DNA from: Deltaproteobacteria bacterium
GTDB lineage: Bacteria; Myxococcota_A; UBA9160; SZUA-336
Reading direction: 5' to 3'
Assembly: GCA_029261925.1 (NCBI GenBank)
Contig: JAJDAJ010000029.1
Coordinates: 42,293 to 106,292 of the forward strand
Length of the DNA: 64,000 nucleotides
Position numbers and translations under genes: made by a program. Positions 1 to 14,337 of this stretch are shown here, piece after piece (position 1 is the first letter of the stretch; each line of letters opens with the position of its first letter). The notes under the pieces were generated by a model. The model was given only the letters and a program-made list of their open reading frames with translations, was not told the DNA's origin and ran no database searches.

Positions 1-2
1 AG

Positions 3-1620
3 GGCGGCGTGCCGCTGGGCAGCGGCGAGACGCTGCTGGTCTCCTTCCCGCTCGGCAGCCACACGGTCGACCTGCTCGTGACCGATGACGAGGGTCTCAC
101 CGCGTCGGACAGCATGGTGGTCAACGTGATCGCCGATCCGGGACTGCCGCCGGTGGCCGACGCAGGCGCTGACGCGAACCTGGTGGACCTCGACGAGGAC
201 GGCTTCGAGCCGCTCACGCTCGACGGCTCGGGGTCGTCGGATCCCGAAGGGCCGATCGCGAGCTGGGACTGGAGCGAGGGCGGCGCGCCCCTGGGCAGCG
301 GCGAGACGCTCGCCGTCAGCCTGGCCGTCGGTACCCACGACATCGACCTGCTGGTGACCGACGCCGACGGCAACACGGCCGTCGACGCGGTCCGGGTCGT
401 CGTCAACCCGGGCGGTGGCGTGCTCCCGCCGCTGTACATTGACCACCAGACGTCCGAGCAGGTATCGAATGCGACGAGCCATGTCCTGGACGTCTCCGCG
501 CTGCCGATCAACGCCGGCGACCTGATGGTGGCGCACCTCTGCGTCGATGGTGGGGGCTCGGTGGCCATCACCTGTCCGGCCGGCTGGACGCCGATCCAGA
601 ACGCGGCCCACTCCAGCGGCAGCGTGGTGGGAGCGCTCTGCTACCGGCAGGCGGATGCCTCGGACGAGCTCGCGACCAGCTACACGTACACGACCTCCGT
701 CGCACAGCACTCGCAGAGCGGCGTGATCCTGCTGGCGGGCCACGATGCCCAGGCGCCGATCGAGTCCTCGGCGGTGCGCTCCAACCAGAACGACACGAGC
801 CCCGAATCGCCGGCGCTGGGCTCTGCACCGGAGCCGACCAGCCTGGTGCTTCGCTTCACCTGCGCCGACGGCGGCCGGGTCACCGAGGGCACGGGCTTCC
901 CGGCCGGGATGACCGACCCGCTCTGGATGCTCGAGAGTGCGGACGGTGGCTCGGGCCCGGTCTCGGGCGGCGCGGCGATCGAGGGAATCGGTGCCAGCGG
1001 CGCCGCCGAGTGGACCGATGCCCTGGCCTCGGCCGAGCAGTCCGTGAGCTTCACGCTGGCCCTGGCGGGCGGCACGGGGGCCCCGGTGGCCAGCGCGGGT
1101 GCCGACATCTCCCTGGTCGACAGCGACGACACCGGCTTCGAGGACGCCCTGCTCGACGGCTCCGGCTCGTTCGACGCCGACGGCGTGGTCGTGGGCTGGG
1201 ACTGGAGCGAGGGCGGCGCGCCCCTGGGCAGCGGCGAGACGCTGCTGTTCAGCTTCGGGGTGGGTGTGCACAGCGTCGACCTGCTCGTCACCGACGACGA
1301 GGGGAACACCGCGGTGGACAGCCTGATGGTCGTGGTCAACGCCGGCGGGACGATCGCACCGGTCGCCGATGCGGGCCCGGACCAGCTGCTCACCGACGAC
1401 GACGAGAGCGGCCTGGAATCGGTCACGCTCGACGGCTCGGGATCCTCGGACTCCGACGGCATGGTCGTGAGCTGGGACTGGAGCGAGGGAGGCTCGCCGC
1501 TGGGAAGTGGGGAGACGCTCGTGCTCGAGCTCGGCGTGGGCACGCACGACATCGACCTGCTCGTGACCGACGACGATGGCAACTCCGCCAGCGACAGCGT
1601 GAGCGTCACGATCCTGCCGG
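3..1620 (+). repeat. Coding repeats: PKD-like modules
   Basis: Four PKD-type units (the first partial) occur at about 3-150, 150-415, 1085-1350 and 1355-1620. DNA identity is very high in the SWDWSEGG-PLGSGETL segment, near bases 265-310, 1200-1245 and 1475-1520. This suggests recent tandem duplication or gene conversion. Confidence 0.75.
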
Positions 1621-2282
1621 GCGGTGGGCCCGGCCGGGTCGCACACGAGACCTCGGCCGAGACGGCCAACACGACCACCCACACGCTCGCTGCGGCGAGC
1701 CTGCCGATCCAGCCAGGTGATCTGATGATCGCGGCGATCTGCGTGGACGGGAACGGCTCCACCACGGTGTCGTGTCCGGCAGGCTGGATCGCCCTGGAGA
1801 ATGCCACACACCCGCGCAACGGCGTCCTCGGCGCGGTCTGCTACCGGGAGGCGGATGCGGCCGACGCGGCGGCGACGAGCTTCCAGTTCACCACGACCGT
1901 GTCCCAGCAGTCGCAGAGCGGGCTGATCCTCATCGATGGCCACGAGTCCGGGAACCCGATCGAGACGTCCGCACAGCTGAGCAGCCAGTCGGGCACGAGC
2001 CCCGAGTCCCCGGCGACGCCCCTGGCGCCCTCGCCGGGCAGTCTGGTCCTGCGGCTGATGTGCGCCAATGGGGGTCAGGTCAGCGAGGGCAGCGGCTTCC
2101 CGGTGGGGATGACCGAGAACCTGTGGGTCCTGGAGAGCGGGGATGGCTTCTCGGGGCCGGTCTCGGGCGGCGCGGCGATCGGCTTCCCGGGCGCGGGCGG
2201 TAGCGCCATCTGGAACGGTGCCCTGGCGACGTCGCAGCAGGCGCTCGGGTTCACGGTGGTCGTCCGCCCCGCGGCCCAGTAG
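3..2282 (+). CDS. PKD-repeat secreted/surface protein, 5' truncated by window edge
   Basis: The reading frame is open from base 3 and already encodes the end of a repeat unit (GGVPLGSGE), so the true start lies upstream. At least 759 residues are present. They alternate between PKD-like beta-sandwich modules (each with LDGSGS, SWDWSEGG, PLGSGETL and DLLVTD) and two copies of an unrelated module of about 215 residues. The unrelated modules lie at roughly residues 140-355 and 545-757, counting from the first ATG at base 9, and each contains GDLM, CPAGW, CYR and SGPVSGGAAI segments. PKD modules are typically extracellular adhesion or spacer domains. No catalytic motif or C-terminal sorting signal is visible, and the protein ends right after the second large module. 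A glycosyltransferase starts 11 bases downstream. Surface location is inferred from domain content because the N-terminus is outside the window. Confidence 0.8.
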   Translation, partial: GGVPLGSGETLLVSFPLGSHTVDLLVTDDEGLTASDSMVVNVIADPGLPPVADAGADANLVDLDEDGFEPLTLDGSGSSDPEGPIASWDWSEGGAPLGSGETLAVSLAVGTHDIDLLVTDADGNTAVDAVRVVVNPGGGVLPPLYIDHQTSEQVSNATSHVLDVSALPINAGDLMVAHLCVDGGGSVAITCPAGWTPIQNAAHSSGSVVGALCYRQADASDELATSYTYTTSVAQHSQSGVILLAGHDAQAPIESSAVRSNQNDTSPESPALGSAPEPTSLVLRFTCADGGRVTEGTGFPAGMTDPLWMLESADGGSGPVSGGAAIEGIGASGAAEWTDALASAEQSVSFTLALAGGTGAPVASAGADISLVDSDDTGFEDALLDGSGSFDADGVVVGWDWSEGGAPLGSGETLLFSFGVGVHSVDLLVTDDEGNTAVDSLMVVVNAGGTIAPVADAGPDQLLTDDDESGLESVTLDGSGSSDSDGMVVSWDWSEGGSPLGSGETLVLELGVGTHDIDLLVTDDDGNSASDSVSVTILPGGGPGRVAHETSAETANTTTHTLAAASLPIQPGDLMIAAICVDGNGSTTVSCPAGWIALENATHPRNGVLGAVCYREADAADAAATSFQFTTTVSQQSQSGLILIDGHESGNPIETSAQLSSQSGTSPESPATPLAPSPGSLVLRLMCANGGQVSEGSGFPVGMTENLWVLESGDGFSGPVSGGAAIGFPGAGGSAIWNGALATSQQALGFTVVVRPAAQ
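430..2275 (+). repeat. Duplicated ~215-residue module within the PKD protein (two copies)
   Basis: Copies lie at about 430-1075 and 1640-2275. Both carry the ordered landmarks SxLPI-GDLM, C.DG.GS, CPAGW, CYR.ADA, SQSG.ILL.GH, SPESPA, SLVLR, SGFP.GMT, W.LES.DG and SGPVSGGAAI. I do not recognise the family. The conserved Cys residues suggest an extracytoplasmic fold. Confidence 0.7.
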
Positions 2283-2293
2283 CCTCGAGCCCG

Positions 2294-3253
2294 ATGAAGC
2301 TCTGCGCGGTCATCATCAACTACCGCACGCCGGACATGACGCTGCGGGCGCTCGGTGCGCTGATGCGCGAGCTCGAGTCGATCCCGGACTCCCGCGTCAT
2401 CCTGGTCAACAATGACGCGGGGGATGGCTCGCTCGAGCTCCTCTGCACCGAGGTCGACAAGGCGGGCTGGTCCGATCGCGTGTCGGTGGTCGAGACCGGT
2501 CACAACGGCGGCTTCGCCTACGGCGTCAACTTCGCCACCGAGCCCGCGCTCGCCTCCGACGACCCGCCGGAGTACGTGTACCTGCTCAACTCCGACGCCT
2601 TCCCGGATCCTGGATCCGTCGCGGCGCTGCTCGACTTCCTCGACGCGCACCCCGCGCACGGTATCGCGGGCAGCTACATCCACGGTCCGGACGGCGACAC
2701 CCACACCACCGCCTTCCGCTTCCCGTCCCTGGCCAGCGAGCTCGAGGGCACCCTGCGGCTGGGGCTGGTCACGCGCCTGCTGCGCGGCTCGGTCGTGCCG
2801 CTGCCGGTCCCGGAGGAGGCGACGCGCGTGGACTGGCTGGCGGGCGCGAGCATGCTGATCCGCGCCGACGTCTTCCGCGACATCGGTGCCTTCGACGACA
2901 CCTTCTTCCTCTACTACGAGGAGACCGACTTCTGCCGGCGTGCGCGCGCAGCGGGCTGGCAGACCTGGTACGTGCCCGCCAGCCGTGTGACGCACATCGG
3001 CTCGGCGTCGACGGGCATGAAGGATCGCCAGCGTCGCCGCCCGGGCTACTGGTTCGCCTCGCGCGCGCACTACTTCCGCAAGAACCACGGACGCGCCTAC
3101 CTCTGGCTGGCCAACCTGCTCTGGGTGACCGGGTTCTCGCTGTGGCGGGTGCGGCGCGCGCTGCAGCGCAAGCCCGACCCCGATCCGCCGGGGCTGCTCG
3201 GAGACTTCGTGCGGGCCTGGCTGAGCCCCGCTCAGCTGCGCGAGTCGAGGTAG
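2294..3253 (+). CDS. Family 2 glycosyltransferase (rhamnosyltransferase-like)
   Basis: This 319-residue GT-A fold protein probably transfers a nucleotide-activated sugar, as in the O-antigen/EPS rhamnosyltransferase group. The N-terminus (CAVIINYRTPDM) is the nucleotide-sugar Rossmann start. The metal-binding DxD-like element is YLLNSDAFPDP near residue 100. The acceptor-side signature GAFDDTFFLYYEETDFCRR near residue 205 is typical of this family. The C-terminus is basic and partly hydrophobic, suggesting membrane association. The start ATG lies 11 bases after the PKD gene stop. The last 22 bases overlap the 3' end of the convergent PKS gene. It may act in surface polysaccharide synthesis or glycosylate the neighbouring assembly-line product; the sequence does not decide. 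Confidence 0.85.
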   Translation: MKLCAVIINYRTPDMTLRALGALMRELESIPDSRVILVNNDAGDGSLELLCTEVDKAGWSDRVSVVETGHNGGFAYGVNFATEPALASDDPPEYVYLLNSDAFPDPGSVAALLDFLDAHPAHGIAGSYIHGPDGDTHTTAFRFPSLASELEGTLRLGLVTRLLRGSVVPLPVPEEATRVDWLAGASMLIRADVFRDIGAFDDTFFLYYEETDFCRRARAAGWQTWYVPASRVTHIGSASTGMKDRQRRRPGYWFASRAHYFRKNHGRAYLWLANLLWVTGFSLWRVRRALQRKPDPDPPGLLGDFVRAWLSPAQLRESR

Positions 3254-6200
3254 GCCCGGAGCTTCCCGGCCAGCACGCGCACGCTGGGCTCCAGCACCAT
3301 CGAGTCGTGATCGCCGGGCACCTCGTGGACCTCGAGCTCGCCGCTCAGGTACCGGCCCCAGGCGTTGTCCGGATAGAGGAAGTCCCGGTCCGCGCTGATC
3401 GCACGCCCCGCCCCGAGCTGGTGGGCGATCTGCAGGGGCGGCCGGAAGAGCGCCACGGAGCCCGCGTAGGGGCGCGTCTCGTAGCGCGAGAGGGCCACGT
3501 AGAAGGCGGCCTCGATCTCGGCGGAGCGGAACTCGTAGGGGCTCGAGGCCTCCTCGCGGGCCGCGTTGCGGCGGTCCAGCTCCCAGCGAATCCGGCGCCG
3601 CGCCCAGTCGAGCGCGTACGCGGGCCCGCGCCGCACCAGCTTCTGCAGGTGGATGCGCAGCTTGTCGAGCCGACCGAGGGCGTCGGGTGAGTCGGCGGTG
3701 GGCGTGTCGAGCAGCACGAGGCCGCGAACCTGCTCGCCGGCGGCCTCGAGCTGCTGCGCGACCTCGTAGGCGCTGATGCCGCCGCCCGAGAAGCCGCCGA
3801 TCAGGTACGGCCCGTGGGGCTGGACCTGGCGGATCTCCTCGATGTAGTCGGCCGCCATCTCCTCGAAGCGCTCGTGCGGCTTGTCGTCCCCGTACAGGCC
3901 CCGGGCCTGGATGGCGTAGAACGGGCGATCGGCCCCGATCAGGTCGGCGAGGTGCCGCAGGTTGAGCACATTGCCGAACATGCCGGCGATCAGGAAGAAC
4001 GGCTTCAGCGGGCTGTCCGCCGCCGAGTGCATCGGCACGAGGTAGCGGTACTTCTGCGCGCGGATCGAGCTGCGCTCGGTCTCCTCGTCGCCCAGGTCCT
4101 CGCGTAGCACGTCGGCGAAGTCCGCGATCGTCGGCGCCTCGTAGAGCACCGAGATCGGATACTCCAGGTCGAAGTGCTTCTTGACCTGCGCGAAGAGCCG
4201 CACCGCGATCAGCGAGTGCCCCCCGAGCTCGAAGAAGTCGTCGTGGATGCCGACCTGGTCGATGCCCAGGAGCTCCTCCCAGATGCCGACCAGGGTCTCC
4301 TCGGTGCTGTCTCGGGGCCCGACGTACTCGCTGGCCAGGCTGGGGCGGGCGAAGCGTGCGGTGTCGTCCTCGAGGCGCGGCGCTGCCGCATGCACCTGCG
4401 CGATCAGCGCGTCGAGCTCGATCGAGCTCACGACGCGCTGCGGCCGCGGCGGGGCGGCGAGCACGCGCTCGAGTGCCTCGATGCCCTCGGCGCGGCCGAT
4501 TCCCGCCTGCAGCGAGCGGAGGAAGGCGCGCTCCGCCGGTGAGGCGTGCGCGAGATCGACGGCCCGGCTGCCCGTGGGTGCGGTGCCGGCCCCGAACTCC
4601 GCGCCCTCGAGGCGCTTGACCGCGAACTTCTCGACCTCGACCAGCAGGCGGCCGTCCTCGTCGAGGATGCGAACGTCAAAGCTCGCGATGCCCTTGTCGA
4701 CGTGGTTCTCGGGCGCGCCCGTCACGTGGCTGTAGACGCGGCGCGTCAGCGGCGCGTGAACCCGCACGCGGTGGTAGGACATGGGCACGAAGAGGTCGTC
4801 GCAGTCCTCGTAGCCGCCGACCAGCTCCAGCGCGTAGCCCGTGGCCTGGTCGAGCAGCGCGGGGTGCAGGCCGAGCGCGTCGAGCTCGCGGGCGTACTCC
4901 TCCGGCAGCTCGCAGAGCGCCAGGGCCTCGTCCGCGCCCCACCAGATCTCCCGCAGGCAGCGCCAGCGCGGCCCGAACGCCAGGTGCTCGCGCTCCTGCC
5001 GCGTGCGGATACCGTCGTTCGCGGCGACGTGGTCGCGGTCGCAGCGGCTGCGGATCGCGTCGATCGACTCGACCCGGGCCGGCGCGTCGCTGGTCTTGCC
5101 CAGCGCGCCCTGCGCATTGAGCTCCCAGCCCGGCGCGTCCGCGGCGGCGCTCTCGACGCGGAAGCGGGTGTCGTCGGGCGGCCCCTCGAGCACGACCCGC
5201 ACGCGACGTGTGGCGCCGTCGGCGACCTGCAGCGGCGCCAGGAAGTACACGTCGCGCAGCTCCAGCGGCCCGGCCGCGCCCGACGCCGCGGCGGCCGCGC
5301 GCCCGAGCTCGAGGTATCCCGTGCCGGGGACCACCGCGTGGCCCGCGCGCGTGCGGTGCTGGTCGAGCAGCCAGTGGGTGTCGGGCGAGTACGTGCTCTC
5401 GTAGGCCAGCCCGCCGTCGAGTGACCGGCTGCGCTCCAGCAGCGGGTGCGCGACGGGCTCGCCGTCCTCGTCCGCGGCGACGTCGCCCTGGGCGCGGCTG
5501 CGGGCCGCCTCGGCGGCCATGCCCACGTCGCCCCAGACGCCCCAGTTCACGGCGGTCCAGGTGGCGGTGCCCGCGCCCGTGCGGGCGCGTGCGAACGCGT
5601 TCATGAAGGCGTTCGCGGCGACGTAGTCGACCTGTCCTGCCGCACCCAGGACCGAGCTGGTCGACGAGAAGAGCAGCACGAAGTCCAGATCGGCGTCGCC
5701 CAGCAGCTCGCGCAGGACCAGGGTGCCCTGGATCTTCGGCGTGAAGACCCGGTCCACGGCTGCCTCGGTCTTGAGGGCGATCAGGTCGTCCTCGAGCACA
5801 CCCGCCGCGTGGAACACGCCGTGGATGGCGCCGAAGCGCGCACGCGCGGACTCGATCACCGTGCGCATCTGGTCCAGGTTGGCGACGTCGGCGGGGGCGA
5901 CCTCGACCTCGGCGCCCAGTCGCTCCAGCTCCAGCAGTCGCGCGAGCCGACGGCTCGTCGCGTCGCGGGCTCCGTGCTCGTCGATCCAGGCCTCCCAGGC
6001 GTCGCGTGCGGGCAGGGCGCTGCGTCCCACCAGGATCAGCCGGGCGGCCCGGGTGCGCGCCAGGTGCTCGGCCACGAGCAGGCCCAGGCCGCCGAAGCCG
6101 CCGGTGATCAGGTAGACGCCCCGTTCCCGCAGGCGCGAGCTGCCGGGCATGGCCTCGAGCGGGGTCCGCTCGAAGTCCTGCACCCAGCGCCGACCGTCGC

Positions 6201-9200
6201 GCAGGGCGACCGTGGTGCTCGCGGGCGGCTGGCGGATCTCCGAGAGGATGTCCCCGACCAGCGCGTCGCGCTGCCGCTCCGCCCGGGCCCGGCGCAGCGG
6301 CCCCGCCGGTGGGGGCATGGCCACGTCGAGCAGGGCACAGCTCACGCCGGGGATCTCCTGCGGGATCACCTTGCACGGACCGGCGAGCGTCGCCTTCTCC
6401 GGGTAGGGCAGGGGCTCGTCGGCCACCTGCTGGCTGCCGTTGGTCACGACGCTCAGGTGGATCCTCGCGTCGAGCGAGAGATCGCCGAGCGCCTGGGCCA
6501 GGAAGAGCAGGCTGAAGAAGCCGCGCTCCTGCATGTGGTGGTAGAAGCTCGATCCGGGCCGCGCGGTGGCGTCGGCCGTCAGCGTCCAGCAGTGCACGAC
6601 ACGGGTCGGATACAGCTCCGAGTCCGCCAGCTCCCTGAGCAACGCGTCGTAGCCGGGGCGTCCCTCCTCGGGCGAGAGCGCGAACTCGTTCGGTCCCGAG
6701 CGGTAGTAGGTGTCGCCCTCGCGCACCGTGAGCACGTCGTGGCCGTCCGCGCGCAGCTGCTCGGCCACGCGTGCGCCGATGCCGCCCACGTCCAGGAAGA
6801 CCAGCCAGCGCTCGGGCCTGTCGCTGTCCGCGGACGCGGACCCGGCGGGTGCCGCCGCCTCCTCCGGCTCCCAGACGGGCTCGAAGAACCAGTCCGAGAG
6901 CTCCGGGATCTTCTCGATCGCGGCGTCGGGCTCGGCCTCGGGGCTGCGCCCGATCGACTGGCCGGGCTCGATCCAGTAGCGCTGCCGCTGGAACGGGTAG
7001 GTGGGCAGCGGCACGCGACGGCGCTGCTCGTCGCCGTGGAAGCGCTCCCAGTCGACCGGGACGCCGGCGGCCCAGAGCTGCCCGAGCACGTCGAGCAGGA
7101 AGCCCGCGTCGGGCACGTCCTCTTCGGGGTGACGCAGCGAGGCCAGCACGGCCGGGCTGACGCCGGGGGCCAGGCTCTGGCGCGCCAGGGAGCTGAGGGT
7201 CTTGCCGGGGCCCACCTCGAGCAGGACGCGGCCCCCGGAGCCCGCCAGCGTCTCGACGCACTCCGCGAAGCGCACGGTGCTGCGCAGGTGGCGCACCCAG
7301 TAGTCGGGATCGGTGGCCTCGTCCTCGCGGATCCAGGTGCCCGACACGTTGGACACGAACGGGATGCGCGGCGCGTGCAGCTCGATGCTGCGCAGGTAGG
7401 CGCCGAACTCCTCGAGGATCGGGTCAAGCATCGCGGAGTGTGCGGCGATGTCGATGCGGATGCGCTGTGCCTCGATCTCGCGCCCGGCGAGCTCGCGCTG
7501 CAGGGCGTCGAGGGCCGCGTCGGGCCCGCTGGCGACGCAGAGCGACGGTCCGTTGATCGCGCCCAGCTCGACGCCCGGCGGCAGCAGGGGCTCGAGCTCG
7601 GCGGCGGGCAGCGGAACGCTGAGCATCCCCCCGGGCGGCACGGTCTCGAACAGGCGCCCGCGCAGGCGGACCAGGCCCAGCGCGTCGTCGAACGACATCA
7701 CGCCGGCAATGCAGGCCGCCGTGTTCTCGCCCATGCTGTGCCCGACGAGCGCGTCGGGCTCCACGCCCCACGACATCCAGAGCTGCGCCAGCGCGTGCTC
7801 GACCACGAAGAGCGCCGGCAGCTGCAGCGAGGGGCGCCTGAGCTCCTCGGCCGCGGCGTCCGCGGCGCCGGGCTCCGGGAACAGCAGAGCACGGAGGTCG
7901 AGGTCGTGGCGCTCCCGGAGCAGCTCGAGCCCGCGATCCACGTGCTCGCGGAACACCGGCTCGCTCTCGTACAGGCCCAGACCCATGCGCGGGTACTGGG
8001 CGCCCCCGCCGGGGAGCATGAAGGCCAGCGAGGGCTGGGCGTCGGCCGTCTGACGCGTGCGGACGCGCTTGCGGTCGCCGCTCTCGAGCGCGGCGAGCGC
8101 GTCGGCGGCGCTGGTGCAGGCGAGCGTCCGGCGCAGCCGGAACGGCGTGCGGCCCACGTGCTGGGTGTAGGCGACGTCGGCGAGGTCGAGCTCCGGGCTC
8201 TCGCGCAGCAGCTCGGTCAGCTGCGCGCTGGCCTCGTCGAGGGCGTCGGCGTTGCGCGCGGAGAGCGTGAGCAGCTGCCAGTCCCGCGACGGCCCGGTGG
8301 AGGGCGGCGCGGGGGCCTCCTCGAGGATGACGTGGGCGTTGGTGCCGCCCACGCCCAGGGAGCTGACGCCGGCGCGCCGCGGGCCATCGCCGGCCGGCCA
8401 GGGCTGGAGCCGGGTGTTCACGTAGAACGGGCTCGCCTCGAGCTCGCAGTGGGGGTTCGGTGCCTCGAAGTTCAGGCTCGGCGGGAGCTGCCGGTGGCGC
8501 AGCGCCTGGGCCACCTTGATGAGGCTGGCGACCCCCGCGGCCGTGTCGAGGTGCCCGATGTTGGTCTTCACCGAGCCGATGCCGCAGTAGCCGGTGCGCT
8601 CGCTCGAGGCCCGGAACGCCTGGCTCAGGGCCGCGATCTCGATCGGGTCACCGATCGGCGTGCCCGTGCCGTGGCACTCGACGTAGCTGATGTCGTCAGC
8701 GCTCAGGCCCGCGACCTCGAGCGCCTCGGCGATCGCCCCGGCCTGCCCGTCCACGCTCGGTGCCAGGTATCCGGCCTTCTCGGAGCCGTCGTTGTTGATC
8801 GCCGACGCCTTGACCACGGCGTAGATGTGGTCGCGGTCGTCGATCGCGTCCTGCATGCGGCGCAGGACCACGACGCCCAGGCCGCTGCCGAAGACGGTCC
8901 CGCGCGAGCGGTGGTCGAACGCGCGGCAGTGTCCGTCGGGCGAGAGGATCTCGCCCTCGACGTACTTGTAGCCGCGTCGGTGGGGCTGCTCGATGGTCAC
9001 CCCGCCCGCCAGCGCCAGGTCGCACTCGTTGCTCAGCAGGCTCTGGCTCGCCAGGTGGACCGCGACCAGCGACGTCGAGCACGCGGTCTGCACGTTCACG
9101 CTGGGCCCGCGCAGGTTGAGCTCGAACGAGGCGCGGGTCGCCAGGAAGTCCTTGTCGTTGCCCGTGTGGCGCAGCAGGAACAGGCCCACGGACTCCACCA

Positions 9201-9648
9201 GGCCGGGGTTCGTCAGCAGGTTGAACATCATGTAGGCGTTCATCCCGCAGCCGGCGTAGACGCCGATCGCGCCGCCGAAGCTCGCCGGCGGGTGCCCGGC
9301 GTCCTCGAGCGCCTCCCAGGCGCACTCGAGGAAGTGGCGGTGCTGGGGATCCATGATGGCCGCGTCCTTCGGGCTCAGCCCGAAGAACTCGGCGTCGAAG
9401 CGATCCATGTCCTGCAGCGGCGCGCAGGAGCGCACGTAGGCGGGATCGGCGAGCACCGCGGGCGACACGCCGGCCTCGAGCAGCTCCGCCTCATCGAGGC
9501 GCTCGATGGACTCCACGCCGTCGCGCACGTTGGCCCAGAAGGCGCTCGGGCTGCGCGCTCCGGGGAAGCGACAGGACATGCCGACGACCGCGATGTCGGA
9601 CTCGTCGAACTCGATCTCGTCGCCGCGGTCGGCCAGGTCGGCGCTCAC
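3232..9648 (-). CDS. Type I polyketide synthase, KS-AT-KR-DH-ACP-TE
   Basis: This 2138-residue single-module PKS has a terminal thioesterase. The KS (about 15-440) has active-site Cys ~191 in TACSTSL and His motifs HGTGT and NIGH. The AT (about 540-840) has GHSMGE with Ser ~638. The KR Rossmann motif TGGFGGLG is near 1183 with catalytic Tyr ~1342 (VDYVAAN). The DH has an HxxxxGxxxxP motif near 1431 and HPALLD downstream. The ACP attachment Ser is ~1812 (GGHSL). The TE has GFSGGG (Ser ~1953) and GDH (His ~2114). KR before DH reverses the common DH-KR order. No ER is seen. The start is GTG, 3 bases after the NRPS stop, so the two are co-transcribed and probably collinear. One extension with reduction and dehydration, then release, is inferred. 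Confidence 0.9.
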   Translation of the reverse strand: MSADLADRGDEIEFDESDIAVVGMSCRFPGARSPSAFWANVRDGVESIERLDEAELLEAGVSPAVLADPAYVRSCAPLQDMDRFDAEFFGLSPKDAAIMDPQHRHFLECAWEALEDAGHPPASFGGAIGVYAGCGMNAYMMFNLLTNPGLVESVGLFLLRHTGNDKDFLATRASFELNLRGPSVNVQTACSTSLVAVHLASQSLLSNECDLALAGGVTIEQPHRRGYKYVEGEILSPDGHCRAFDHRSRGTVFGSGLGVVVLRRMQDAIDDRDHIYAVVKASAINNDGSEKAGYLAPSVDGQAGAIAEALEVAGLSADDISYVECHGTGTPIGDPIEIAALSQAFRASSERTGYCGIGSVKTNIGHLDTAAGVASLIKVAQALRHRQLPPSLNFEAPNPHCELEASPFYVNTRLQPWPAGDGPRRAGVSSLGVGGTNAHVILEEAPAPPSTGPSRDWQLLTLSARNADALDEASAQLTELLRESPELDLADVAYTQHVGRTPFRLRRTLACTSAADALAALESGDRKRVRTRQTADAQPSLAFMLPGGGAQYPRMGLGLYESEPVFREHVDRGLELLRERHDLDLRALLFPEPGAADAAAEELRRPSLQLPALFVVEHALAQLWMSWGVEPDALVGHSMGENTAACIAGVMSFDDALGLVRLRGRLFETVPPGGMLSVPLPAAELEPLLPPGVELGAINGPSLCVASGPDAALDALQRELAGREIEAQRIRIDIAAHSAMLDPILEEFGAYLRSIELHAPRIPFVSNVSGTWIREDEATDPDYWVRHLRSTVRFAECVETLAGSGGRVLLEVGPGKTLSSLARQSLAPGVSPAVLASLRHPEEDVPDAGFLLDVLGQLWAAGVPVDWERFHGDEQRRRVPLPTYPFQRQRYWIEPGQSIGRSPEAEPDAAIEKIPELSDWFFEPVWEPEEAAAPAGSASADSDRPERWLVFLDVGGIGARVAEQLRADGHDVLTVREGDTYYRSGPNEFALSPEEGRPGYDALLRELADSELYPTRVVHCWTLTADATARPGSSFYHHMQERGFFSLLFLAQALGDLSLDARIHLSVVTNGSQQVADEPLPYPEKATLAGPCKVIPQEIPGVSCALLDVAMPPPAGPLRRARAERQRDALVGDILSEIRQPPASTTVALRDGRRWVQDFERTPLEAMPGSSRLRERGVYLITGGFGGLGLLVAEHLARTRAARLILVGRSALPARDAWEAWIDEHGARDATSRRLARLLELERLGAEVEVAPADVANLDQMRTVIESARARFGAIHGVFHAAGVLEDDLIALKTEAAVDRVFTPKIQGTLVLRELLGDADLDFVLLFSSTSSVLGAAGQVDYVAANAFMNAFARARTGAGTATWTAVNWGVWGDVGMAAEAARSRAQGDVAADEDGEPVAHPLLERSRSLDGGLAYESTYSPDTHWLLDQHRTRAGHAVVPGTGYLELGRAAAAASGAAGPLELRDVYFLAPLQVADGATRRVRVVLEGPPDDTRFRVESAAADAPGWELNAQGALGKTSDAPARVESIDAIRSRCDRDHVAANDGIRTRQEREHLAFGPRWRCLREIWWGADEALALCELPEEYARELDALGLHPALLDQATGYALELVGGYEDCDDLFVPMSYHRVRVHAPLTRRVYSHVTGAPENHVDKGIASFDVRILDEDGRLLVEVEKFAVKRLEGAEFGAGTAPTGSRAVDLAHASPAERAFLRSLQAGIGRAEGIEALERVLAAPPRPQRVVSSIELDALIAQVHAAAPRLEDDTARFARPSLASEYVGPRDSTEETLVGIWEELLGIDQVGIHDDFFELGGHSLIAVRLFAQVKKHFDLEYPISVLYEAPTIADFADVLREDLGDEETERSSIRAQKYRYLVPMHSAADSPLKPFFLIAGMFGNVLNLRHLADLIGADRPFYAIQARGLYGDDKPHERFEEMAADYIEEIRQVQPHGPYLIGGFSGGGISAYEVAQQLEAAGEQVRGLVLLDTPTADSPDALGRLDKLRIHLQKLVRRGPAYALDWARRRIRWELDRRNAAREEASSPYEFRSAEIEAAFYVALSRYETRPYAGSVALFRPPLQIAHQLGAGRAISADRDFLYPDNAWGRYLSGELEVHEVPGDHDSMVLEPSVRVLAGKLRAYLDSRS

Positions 9649-9651
9649 CGG

Positions 9652-14337
<4,686 letters not shown>

